From CAZTLI01 sp964614375 (GTDB taxonomy: Bacteria > Chloroflexota > Anaerolineae > Aggregatilineales > Phototrophicaceae): a DNA stretch of 13,172 bases. Shown one piece after another: positions 5,623 through 13,037 of this stretch (position 1 is the first letter of the stretch; each line of letters starts with the position of its first letter). Under the pieces are notes generated by a model. The model searched no databases, was not told the DNA's origin, and saw only the letters and a list, made by a program, of their open reading frames with translations. The translations under genes were made by a program, and so were the position numbers. The stretch spans positions 1 through 13,172 of the forward strand of contig CAZTLI010000111.1 of assembly GCA_964614375.1 (NCBI GenBank), in the 5' to 3' direction.

Positions 5623-7143
5623 ATGAAAACAGGTTCTCACCCAGTATTAGATATTCGTGATACATCTAAGCGATTTGGTGCGACACAGGCGCTCGATGCT
5701 GTGCATTTGACTCTGTATCCGGGTGAGGTTCATGCTTTGTTAGGTGAAAACGGCGCGGGCAAGTCTACCCTCATTAAGATTATGACAGGTATTCATCAAC
5801 CAGACACGGGTGAGATGGTGCTGGATGGTCAATCTATTCGTGTCCGCAACTCCTCCGAGGCACAAAAGCAAGGTATAGCTGCCATCTATCAAGAACCCCT
5901 CGTCTTCCCTGATTTAACTGTTGCAGAGAATATCTTCATCAGTCATCGAGGTCGGGGCATCGTCGTTCACTGGCCTCGCATGTATCGCGAAGCGGAGGCA
6001 ATCCTGGATCAACTGGGTGTGCATCTCGATGTCCGTCAGAAAGCGCGTGGTCTGACGGTAGCACAACAGCAGACGGTCGAGATTGCAAAAGCCATTTCGC
6101 TACAGACGCGCGTCCTGATTATGGACGAACCCACAGCGTCGCTCTCTGCCCATGAAGTAGACCAGCTCTTCAGAATTGTACGGAATATGCGCGAACAAGG
6201 TGTCGCCATTCTGTTCATTAGTCATCGTTTAGAAGAGGTATTCACCATTGCGGATAGGGTCACCATTTTTCGTGATGGCCGCTTTGTATCGTCTGCCCCC
6301 GCTACAGAAGTGACAACTGAAAGCGCTATACGCGATATGGTAGGGCGCGATGTTGAATCATTCTTCAGTAAAGACGCTGCCAACACGGGCGATGTGCTGC
6401 TATCGGTGCGGAATCTGACCAAAGAAGGCCGATTTAGGAACATCAGCTTCGATGTCCATCGGGGTGAAGTGCTCGGATTTGCAGGGCTAATTGGGGCAGG
6501 ACGTACCGATGTCGCACTAGCGCTCTTTGGCGTCGAACCGCCTGATAGCGGCGATATCGTGTTTGACGGCAGGCCTGTCAAGATTGACGAACCCTCACAG
6601 GCTACAGAACTGGGTATTGCTTATGTGCCCGAAGACCGGCGCGAACATGGTTTGGTGCTTTCGATGTCGATTGCCGCCAACATCACACTGCCCGTTCTCA
6701 AGAAATATCTCAGACGTTTCGGTCTTGTGGATTTTGGACGAGAGCGTGAAACCACAGAATATCATCGTGAACAGCTCTCTATTCGAGCAGAGTCAATCCA
6801 TTTGTTGGCCGGCAAACTATCGGGCGGGAATCAGCAGAAAGTTGTCTTGAGCAAGTGGCTGAATACCGACCCGCTGCTGCTGATACTGGATGAACCAACA
6901 CGCGGGATTGATGTCGCCACAAAAAGCGAAGTTCACAGCATTATCAACGACCTCGCAAAACAGGGTTTGGGCATTGTCCTGATTTCTTCGGATTTGCCCG
7001 AAGTGATGGCAATGAGTGATCGTATTCTCGTGATGCGTGAAGGCCAACAAATGGGCATCTATGCACAAGAAGAAATCACGCAAGAAAAGATCATGACGGC
7101 GGCAATGGGGCAGGTGCATTTAGCGGCGGAGGATGGGGTGTGA
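5623..7143 (+). CDS. rhaT: Rhamnose ABC transporter, double ATP-binding protein RhaT
   Basis: A 506-residue ATPase with two fused nucleotide-binding domains of the RbsA/AraG/XylG type, powering sugar import on the cytoplasmic face of the membrane. Domain 1 has Walker A GENGAGKST (41-49), a signature GLTVAQQQ (143-150, degenerate compared with LSGGQ), Walker B VLIMDEP (164-170) and switch His in ISHR. Domain 2 has the non-canonical Walker A GLIGAGRT (288-295), signature LSGGNQQ (399-405), Walker B LILDEPTRG (420-428) and ISSDLPE instead of a switch His. This asymmetry is normal for monosaccharide importers: one site probably hydrolyses ATP. ATG 5623 was chosen; a TTG at 5545 would add 26 residues not found in the family. 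No strong ribosome site is visible. The stop overlaps the GTG of rhaP by four bases. The rhamnose assignment comes from rhaS, rhaM and rhaA downstream. Confidence 0.93.
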   Translation: MKTGSHPVLDIRDTSKRFGATQALDAVHLTLYPGEVHALLGENGAGKSTLIKIMTGIHQPDTGEMVLDGQSIRVRNSSEAQKQGIAAIYQEPLVFPDLTVAENIFISHRGRGIVVHWPRMYREAEAILDQLGVHLDVRQKARGLTVAQQQTVEIAKAISLQTRVLIMDEPTASLSAHEVDQLFRIVRNMREQGVAILFISHRLEEVFTIADRVTIFRDGRFVSSAPATEVTTESAIRDMVGRDVESFFSKDAANTGDVLLSVRNLTKEGRFRNISFDVHRGEVLGFAGLIGAGRTDVALALFGVEPPDSGDIVFDGRPVKIDEPSQATELGIAYVPEDRREHGLVLSMSIAANITLPVLKKYLRRFGLVDFGRERETTEYHREQLSIRAESIHLLAGKLSGGNQQKVVLSKWLNTDPLLLILDEPTRGIDVATKSEVHSIINDLAKQGLGIVLISSDLPEVMAMSDRILVMREGQQMGIYAQEEITQEKIMTAAMGQVHLAAEDGV

Positions 7144-8204
7144 ATTTCATCAGAAGCCGTTTGCGCCCTGAACAAATCCGCGAACTCAGCCTGCTGGTGA
7201 TTATCATCGTCGCTGTTTTATTCTTTGGGTCGCAAATCAACAATTATTACACCTTCCGCACCTTTAATCGTATAGCGGGCGCGGTGATGATTATTGCCGT
7301 CGTTGCGGTGGGGCAAACGCTGGTAGTGTTAACACGCAACCTCGATTTGTCTGTCGGTTCGATTGTGGGTTTTACTGCGTACACCGTGGGCACAATCATT
7401 TCTGATAACAACGACCTCGCCCCGCTTTTGTTGGTGCTCATGGCAATGGGTATTGGTGCGCTGCTGGGGATGGCAAATGGTGTGCTAGTGTCTTATGCCA
7501 AAATCCCGGCAGTCATTGTCACGTTGGGTACGCTTGCCATTTATCGCGGATTGTTAGTCGAATTGTCGGATGCTTCGTCAATCGTGGTGAGCGATTTGCC
7601 GGATTGGTTGAACGAACTGCCGCGTCTCAATCTGTTTATCATTGGCGATATCGAGTCCGATCAACACCTTGAAATACGCGCGCTGGTCGGTTTGATGCTG
7701 TTGGTGGTCGTTATATTTCAGCTCGTGATCTGGTATTTGCCGTTTGGACGCCGCCTGTATGCGATTGGGTCGAACCCGGAAGCGGCTGATGTTGCCGGAC
7801 TCCCCGCGAAACGCACGATATTGGTCGCCTATATCTTATGCGGGGCGCTCGCCGGGTTGGGCGGTTTCATGTTCCTAACGCGCTTTGGCACAATTACTGT
7901 TGGCGCGGCTATCGGGATGGAACTCGATGTGATTGCCGCCGTCGTGGTAGGTGGCGTCAATATCTTCGGCGGCTCTGGCACGATGATTGGTGTGCTGTTG
8001 GGTGCTGTTTTGATTGGCACGCTGGAGCAGAGTCTCATCCGTACCACGATTAGCGAATTCTGGAAAGATGCTTTGCTTGGCTTGTTGATATTGCTCGCTG
8101 TGGCGAGCGATACGTTGATATTGAATCGTCTCAGCGGGTGGTGGACGCGCGGCGGCAAAGTAAAGCACACCCATCAAGAGCAACCTGTGATAGAAAGCGA
8201 TTAA
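7140..8204 (+). CDS. rhaP: Rhamnose ABC transporter permease RhaP
   Basis: A 354-residue integral membrane permease of the BPD_transp_2 (RbsC/AraH-like) family, one half of the heteromeric sugar channel. Hydrophobic segments cover about residues 15-30, 45-65, 95-115, 180-200, 227-247, 262-295 and 312-328. The cytoplasmic coupling loop is visible as PFGRRLYAIGSNPEAADVAG (201-220), and the conserved ELDVIAAVVVGGVNIFGGSG lies at 261-280. The start is GTG 7140, overlapping the rhaT stop in a GTGA and preceded by GGAGG (7128-7132), indicating translational coupling. The C-terminal ~25 residues are a charged soluble tail. The next permease begins four bases after the stop. Confidence 0.92.
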   Translation: MNFIRSRLRPEQIRELSLLVIIIVAVLFFGSQINNYYTFRTFNRIAGAVMIIAVVAVGQTLVVLTRNLDLSVGSIVGFTAYTVGTIISDNNDLAPLLLVLMAMGIGALLGMANGVLVSYAKIPAVIVTLGTLAIYRGLLVELSDASSIVVSDLPDWLNELPRLNLFIIGDIESDQHLEIRALVGLMLLVVVIFQLVIWYLPFGRRLYAIGSNPEAADVAGLPAKRTILVAYILCGALAGLGGFMFLTRFGTITVGAAIGMELDVIAAVVVGGVNIFGGSGTMIGVLLGAVLIGTLEQSLIRTTISEFWKDALLGLLILLAVASDTLILNRLSGWWTRGGKVKHTHQEQPVIESD

Positions 8205-8208
8205 CGGC

Positions 8209-9225
8209 GTGAATGGACTAAATCTGTCATGGCTTAAAACATGGGAAGCGTTTTTGGCGCTTATCCTTGTGCTGGTGGTGATTATCAACACGCAGTTGTC
8301 ACCTTTTTATTTTAGTGTGGGCAATCTCGTCAATGTGTTTCAATTATCTATTGAGAAGATTATCGTCGCTCTCATCATGACATTGGTCATCATCAATGGC
8401 GAGATTGATCTGTCAGTCGCGTCGATTATGGGTCTTGCGGCGAGTCTGTTTGCATGGCTATTTGAACGCGGTGTCGCGGCGGAACTGGCTATCGTGCTGA
8501 CCTTGCTCGCTGGCGTACTCATCGGCCTATTCAATGGGTTATGGATTAGTCGTTTTGGGCTGCCGTCGCTGGCTGTTACGCTGGCAGGGCTTGTGGGTTA
8601 TCGAGGTGCGGCGCGCGTCCTCTTAGAAAATCGCTCGGTGGGTGAATTCCCCGTCTGGTTTGATAACCTTGGTCAACCCAACTGGTTAGGGCCACTGTCT
8701 TCTGGAATCATCATTTTTGCTATCCTGTTCGTCATTTTTACCATCGTCCTGCATTATTCCGCATTTGGACGCTATGTCTATATCATCGGCAACAGTCGCG
8801 AAGCTGCGCGCTATGCCGGTGTCAAAGTCAACCAGATAAAAATGAGGTTATTTGTGATTTCGGCAATCCTGTCGAGTTTAGCGGGTTTGCTCATTGCAGC
8901 GCGTTTGGGGTCTGTACGGGCAAATCAGGCAGAAGGTTTTGAACTCGACATTATTACGATTGTGCTGTTGGGAGGGGTCAGTATTTTTGGTGGCAAAGGC
9001 ACGATGATTGGTGTGGGATTGTCCATCCTCGTTGTGCTGAATCTACGCAACGGCATGAGTCTCGCCAATTATTCCGGCAGTGTGCAATCTATGGTGGTCG
9101 GCATCCTGCTGATATTGTCGGTGCTGATTCCCAACTTCGCGCAATATCTGCAACAGCTTCGCAATCAGCTAAGGTTTCGTTTCCAACCCCAGTCTTCAAA
9201 GTCAGATTCAAGGGAGGTGGTATAA
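8209..9225 (+). CDS. rhaQ: Rhamnose ABC transporter permease RhaQ
   Basis: A 338-residue membrane permease, paralogous to RhaP and completing the transmembrane pair. Hydrophobic segments lie at about 13-30, 48-65, 72-86, 92-110, 164-182, 213-232, 246-258, 264-278 and 293-308. The coupling loop is FGRYVYIIGNSREAARYAGV (186-205), matching the RhaP loop, and FELDIITIVLLGGVSIFGGK lies at 244-263. GTG 8209 is the only reasonable start, four bases after the RhaP stop with no clear Shine-Dalgarno, so it probably depends on coupled translation from rhaP. The NGEIDLSVASIMG segment (63-75) corresponds to RNLDLSVGSIVG in RhaP, typical of this family. Confidence 0.92.
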   Translation: MNGLNLSWLKTWEAFLALILVLVVIINTQLSPFYFSVGNLVNVFQLSIEKIIVALIMTLVIINGEIDLSVASIMGLAASLFAWLFERGVAAELAIVLTLLAGVLIGLFNGLWISRFGLPSLAVTLAGLVGYRGAARVLLENRSVGEFPVWFDNLGQPNWLGPLSSGIIIFAILFVIFTIVLHYSAFGRYVYIIGNSREAARYAGVKVNQIKMRLFVISAILSSLAGLLIAARLGSVRANQAEGFELDIITIVLLGGVSIFGGKGTMIGVGLSILVVLNLRNGMSLANYSGSVQSMVVGILLILSVLIPNFAQYLQQLRNQLRFRFQPQSSKSDSREVV

Positions 9226-9292
9226 ATTCACCGATTTGCTGGTTCCAATCACGAAAGTAACGGCAATTAGATTTTATACAGGAGCTAAACAC

Positions 9293-11314
9293 ATGAAACG
9301 AATAATGATTTTTGCGCTTCTTGCTGTGATTATCATGTCTGTCGGCATGACGGTTGCACAGGACGATGTGGTCGTCGCCGAGCCGGGGTTAGAACTCGAC
9401 ATGGTGTTCTTGCCGAAGTTCACGGGCATTGCGGTGTTCGATCAGGCACATGCCGGTGCGCGGGAAGCGCATGAAGAGTTGGGCAATACGGGGACGCTGG
9501 AATATGTTGGGCCAGCACCTACCGATGGCGCGGATGCACAAATCCCGTTCATCACGAGCGCGGTGACACAAGGTGTGGACGCCATCATGATTTCCAATAA
9601 CGGCGGTCTGGCGGTAGAGCCAGCAACGATCTCGGCATTGGAAGCGGGGATACCGGTGGTCAGTTGGGATTCACCTGTGTCGCCAGCAGGGGAGTCGCTG
9701 TTCATCGCGCAGGTGGACTTCACCGAGACGGGACAGGTGATGGCGGATATGGCGCTAGGCTTACTCCCTGACGGTGGCAGTGTCGGTATCCTGTCAGCAG
9801 GGCCAGATTCGACCAACCAGAACATCTGGATTGACGCGATGATGACCGTCATCGCAGAGAACCCGGATGTCTATGGTGGCATCGAAATCGTGACGGTGGT
9901 CTATGGCAATGATGTATCGGAAGACAGCTACAACGAAGCGTTGGGTCTGATAGATCAGGGCATAGACCTGATCATGGCGCCGACGACAGTGGGTATTGCG
10001 GCGGCAGCGCGGGCAGTACAGGACGAAGGATTGTGTGGTGAGGTGCTGGTGAGTGGTCTCGGACTGCCGCAGGAGATGCAAGGGTTCGTTGAAGCAGGTT
10101 GTGCTCAGGACTTCGCGCTGTGGAACTTCGACGACCTTGGCTACCTGACGTACTATGTGGCGTATCTGCTGGCGAGTGGTGCGATGGAAGCGGAAGCCGG
10201 TGTGACATTTGAAGCTGGACGCATGGGCACGTACACCATTGAAGCGACACCGGATGGTGGATTGCGCGTGTTGATGGGGCCATTCAGCGTCTATACCCCC
10301 GATAACTTCGATGAGTGGGCAGTGACAGATGATGCGGGCGATATGGAAGTCGTCGTTGCCGAGCCGGGGTTAGAACTCGACATGGTGTTCTTGCCGAAGT
10401 TCACGGGCATTGCGGTGTTCGATCAGGCACATGCCGGTGCGCGGGAAGCGCATGAAGAGTTGGGCAATACGGGGACGCTGGAATATGTTGGGCCAGCACC
10501 TACCGATGGCGCGGATGCACAAATCCCGTTCATCACGAGCGCGGTGACACAAGGTGTGGACGCCATCATGATTTCCAATAACGGCGGTCTGGCGGTAGAG
10601 CCAGCAACGATCTCGGCATTGGAAGCGGGGATACCGGTGGTCAGTTGGGATTCACCTGTGTCGCCAGCAGGGGAGTCGCTGTTCATCGCGCAGGTGGACT
10701 TCACCGAGACGGGACAGGTGATGGCGGATATGGCGCTAGGCTTACTCCCTGACGGTGGCAGTGTCGGTATCCTGTCAGCAGGGCCAGATTCGACCAACCA
10801 GAACATCTGGATTGACGCGATGATGACCGTCATCGCAGAGAACCCGGATGTCTATGGTGGCATCGAAATCGTGACGGTGGTCTATGGCAATGATGTATCG
10901 GAAGACAGCTACAACGAAGCGTTGGGTCTGATAGATCAGGGCATAGACCTGATCATGGCGCCGACGACAGTGGGTATTGCGGCGGCAGCGCGGGCAGTAC
11001 AGGACGAAGGATTGTGTGGTGAGGTGCTGGTGAGTGGTCTCGGACTGCCGCAGGAGATGCAAGGGTTCGTTGAAGCAGGTTGTGCTCAGGACTTCGCGCT
11101 GTGGAACTTCGACGACCTTGGCTACCTGACGTACTATGTGGCGTATCTGCTGGCGAGTGGTGCGATGGAAGCGGAAGCCGGTGTGACATTTGAAGCTGGA
11201 CGCATGGGCACGTACACCATTGAAGCGACACCGGATGGTGGATTGCGCGTGTTGATGGGGCCATTCAGCGTCTATACCCCCGATAACTTCGATGAGTGGG
11301 CGACGAGTGAATAA
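9293..11314 (+). CDS. rhaS: Tandem two-domain rhamnose-binding protein RhaS
   Basis: A 673-residue exported binding protein, twice the usual ~330. ATG 9293 is set by AGGAG (9280-9284) 8 bases upstream. Residues 1-22 are a Sec signal peptide (basic MKRIM, hydrophobic core, likely cut after TVA before QDD); no lipobox Cys is present. Residues 29-342 and 356-669 are two complete RhaS domains, with DQAHAGAREAHEELGN, GVDAIMISNNG, IPVVSWDSPVS, STNQNIWIDAM, VVYGNDVSEDSYNEALGL, MAPTTVGIAAAA and LVSGLGLPQEM. The STNQNIWI, TTVGI and GLGLP motifs match rhamnose-binding RhaS specifically. The domains are joined by a short acidic linker (AVTDDAGDME) and appear identical in protein and DNA. Each unit carries all the binding motifs, so both should bind ligand. 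It lies between permeases and sugar enzymes, so it is the importer's ligand receptor; a recent duplication is the simplest reading, an assembly error the main alternative. Confidence 0.9.
   Translation: MKRIMIFALLAVIIMSVGMTVAQDDVVVAEPGLELDMVFLPKFTGIAVFDQAHAGAREAHEELGNTGTLEYVGPAPTDGADAQIPFITSAVTQGVDAIMISNNGGLAVEPATISALEAGIPVVSWDSPVSPAGESLFIAQVDFTETGQVMADMALGLLPDGGSVGILSAGPDSTNQNIWIDAMMTVIAENPDVYGGIEIVTVVYGNDVSEDSYNEALGLIDQGIDLIMAPTTVGIAAAARAVQDEGLCGEVLVSGLGLPQEMQGFVEAGCAQDFALWNFDDLGYLTYYVAYLLASGAMEAEAGVTFEAGRMGTYTIEATPDGGLRVLMGPFSVYTPDNFDEWAVTDDAGDMEVVVAEPGLELDMVFLPKFTGIAVFDQAHAGAREAHEELGNTGTLEYVGPAPTDGADAQIPFITSAVTQGVDAIMISNNGGLAVEPATISALEAGIPVVSWDSPVSPAGESLFIAQVDFTETGQVMADMALGLLPDGGSVGILSAGPDSTNQNIWIDAMMTVIAENPDVYGGIEIVTVVYGNDVSEDSYNEALGLIDQGIDLIMAPTTVGIAAAARAVQDEGLCGEVLVSGLGLPQEMQGFVEAGCAQDFALWNFDDLGYLTYYVAYLLASGAMEAEAGVTFEAGRMGTYTIEATPDGGLRVLMGPFSVYTPDNFDEWATSE
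9377..10320 (+). repeat. rhaS duplication, copy 1 (944 bases)
   Basis: First copy of a tandem direct repeat. Reading both copies line by line I found no difference over the 944 bases; the second copy begins 981 bases later at 10358. Immediately to the left the match breaks down (C at 9376 against T at 10357). Confidence 0.92.
10358..11301 (+). repeat. rhaS duplication, copy 2 (944 bases)
   Basis: Second copy of the repeat, in frame with the first (period 981 bases, 327 codons). A 37-base linker (10321-10357) separates the copies. The sequence after copy 2 (GACGAGTGAATAA) differs from the linker start, and the linker's end only partly resembles the sequence before copy 1. Confidence 0.92.
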
Positions 11315-11349
11315 GCAAGCCGCACGTATGTAGCCGATTTCGTGGAGAC

Positions 11350-11386
11350 GAGGGCTGCTTGACACATATGAGGCAGCCCTCTTTCT
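11350..11386 (+). terminator. Intra-operon hairpin/attenuator between rhaS and rhaM
   Basis: GAGGGCTGC (11350-11358) pairs perfectly with GCAGCCCTC (11373-11381) over a 14-base loop and is followed by the T-rich TTTCTC. It sits 36 bases after the rhaS stop. Such a site after a binding-protein gene usually terminates most transcripts and protects the upstream mRNA, giving more binding protein than downstream enzymes. The T-run is short, so it is probably partial. Confidence 0.65.
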
Positions 11387-11427
11387 CACAAATCCTATGC
11401 AGAATGCTGACGAAGATAGGTAAGTGT

Positions 11428-11751
11428 ATGAAACGTGTTGGTTTTATGCTCAAAGTCAAACCAGACTTGATTGATAAATATAAGGAAGTGCATAAGCAAG
11501 TCTGGCCCGAAATGTTGGAAGCCCTGCGCGCTACCGGGTGGCATAATTACTCGCTGTTTATGAACAAAGATGGATTGCTATTTGGTTACTTCGAGACGCC
11601 CGAATCATTGCACGCGGCGCAGACAGCGATGGCGGAAACGGACGTAAATCAACGCTGGCAAGATGCCATGAGTTCCTACTTTGAAATCCCTGAAGGCGCA
11701 CATCCTGATGCGATGTTTATTGAGCTTGAAGAAGTCTTTCATCTGGATTAA
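11428..11751 (+). CDS. rhaM: L-rhamnose mutarotase RhaM (RhaU)
   Basis: A 107-residue cytoplasmic enzyme interconverting alpha- and beta-L-rhamnose, supplying the anomer used by the isomerase. It matches E. coli RhaM (104 residues) along its length: Tyr18 and the catalytic His22 are conserved at the same numbers in KYKEVHKQVWPEM, followed by TGWHNYSLFMN, LLFGYFE, ETDVNQRWQDAM and the terminal LEEVFHLD. ATG 11428 is preferred, with a modest AGGT 6 bases upstream. A longer open frame back to 11359 would start inside the terminator stem and add 23 residues absent from the family. It follows the rhaS terminator-like hairpin and precedes rhaA by five bases, so the two enzymes are probably translated from one message. 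Confidence 0.95.
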   Translation: MKRVGFMLKVKPDLIDKYKEVHKQVWPEMLEALRATGWHNYSLFMNKDGLLFGYFETPESLHAAQTAMAETDVNQRWQDAMSSYFEIPEGAHPDAMFIELEEVFHLD

Positions 11752-11756
11752 GACAA

Positions 11757-13037
11757 ATGACGATGACTCAGCAGCCGACTGACCACGAGATAGCATCCGC
11801 ATTTGAGCTGGCGCAAGCGCGTTACGCTGCGTTCGGTGTCGATGTTGATAGGGCGTTATCGACGTTGAGTACAGTGTCGATTAGCCTGCACTGCTGGCAG
11901 GGCGATGATGTTGGTGGTTTTGAAGACCCGAATCGCGGGTTGGGTGGTGGCTTGATGACGACGGGAAATTATCCCGGCAAAGCGCGGACGGTTGATGAAC
12001 TTCGCGGTGATCTCGATAAAGCCTATAGCCTGATACCGGGTACACATCGGCTGAATCTGCACGCCATTTATCTGGACAGTGACACCAAAATTCCGCGCAA
12101 TGAAATCCAGCCAAAGCATTTTGCGAGCTGGGTCGATTGGGCAAAAGCAAATCAGCATGGTATCGACTTCAACCCGACGTGCTTTTCGCATCCGCTGGCG
12201 GACGATGGCTTTACGCTGTCCCACGCCGACAGCGGGATACGGAACTTCTGGATTGAACATTGTATCGCCAGCCGCGACGTGGGGGCCTATTTGGGGCGCG
12301 AACTGGGGTCGCCGTGTGTAACCAATGTCTGGATACCGGATGGCTATAAAGATACCCCCGCAGACCGTCTCGCGCCGCGCCAGCGGTTAAAAGACGCATT
12401 GGACAAGGTTTTCGAAAAACCGCTTGACCCGGCGCATAATCGGGATGCGGTGGAATGTAAGCTGTTCGGGTTAGGTTCGGAAAGTTATGTCGTCGGGTCG
12501 CACGAATTTTATCTGGGTTACGCCGTTGCTAACCAGACGCTGCTGTGTCTCGATGCGGGACATTTCCATCCAACCGAATCGATCTCCGATAAATTGTCGT
12601 CCGTGCTGTTGTACGTGCCGGAAATTTTACTGCATGTGAGCCGTGGTGTGCGCTGGGACAGCGATCATGTCGTCACGCTGACTGATGATTTGCACGCCAT
12701 TATGCAGGAGATTGTGCGCGGTGATTTCTTGCAGCGCGTGCATATCGGACTTGATTTCTTTGATGCGAGTATTAACCGTATCGCCGCCTGGACAATTGGG
12801 ACGCGCAATGCGCTGAAGGCCCTGCTGCTGGCGCTGCTCGAACCCCGCCAATTGTTGCGTCAGTATGAAAATGATGGTAATTTCACAGGGCGGCTGGCTC
12901 TACTGGAGGAGTTGAAAGGACTGCCATTTGGCGCAGTCTGGGATAACTACTGCCAACAACAAGGTGTGCCCGTGGGCATGGCTTACATGAACGAGATAGC
13001 CGACTATGAAAAGAAGGTTCTGGCAGCGAGAGGTTAA
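11757..13037 (+). CDS. rhaA: L-rhamnose isomerase RhaA
   Basis: A 426-residue metal-dependent cytoplasmic enzyme converting L-rhamnose to L-rhamnulose, the first committed step of phosphorylative rhamnose breakdown. It is of the E. coli RhaA type (419 residues) from end to end: VSISLHCWQGDDVGGFE near residue 40, GNYPGKAR, RLNLHAIYLDSDT, DFNPTCFSHPL, VWIPDGYKD and LDAGHFHPTESISDK. The metal and substrate ligands are all present: Glu233, Asp266, His293, Asp301, Asp303 and Asp333, each one lower than in E. coli. ATG 11757 follows the rhaM stop by five bases; a second ATG at 11763 is possible and would remove only two residues. Unlike Rhizobium, whose similar transporter locus uses the RhaI isomerase family, this locus uses the RhaA family. 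The next gene, a kinase, is broken. Confidence 0.97.
   Translation: MTMTQQPTDHEIASAFELAQARYAAFGVDVDRALSTLSTVSISLHCWQGDDVGGFEDPNRGLGGGLMTTGNYPGKARTVDELRGDLDKAYSLIPGTHRLNLHAIYLDSDTKIPRNEIQPKHFASWVDWAKANQHGIDFNPTCFSHPLADDGFTLSHADSGIRNFWIEHCIASRDVGAYLGRELGSPCVTNVWIPDGYKDTPADRLAPRQRLKDALDKVFEKPLDPAHNRDAVECKLFGLGSESYVVGSHEFYLGYAVANQTLLCLDAGHFHPTESISDKLSSVLLYVPEILLHVSRGVRWDSDHVVTLTDDLHAIMQEIVRGDFLQRVHIGLDFFDASINRIAAWTIGTRNALKALLLALLEPRQLLRQYENDGNFTGRLALLEELKGLPFGAVWDNYCQQQGVPVGMAYMNEIADYEKKVLAARG

Noticed and set aside
9236..9292. TTG 9236 as the rhaS start
   Set aside because: It would put 19 residues ahead of a clean signal peptide, whereas ATG 9293 has AGGAG at ideal spacing.
9389..11389. Several long leftward open frames opposite rhaS, occurring in identical pairs
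   Set aside because: They are antisense shadows of the strongly biased rhaS coding sequence; their pairing only reflects the duplication.
11359..11427. ATP- or sugar-unrelated N-terminal extension of RhaM from 11359
   Set aside because: The extension starts inside the terminator hairpin and is missing in the family; with ATG 11428, Tyr18 and His22 fall at the known RhaM positions.
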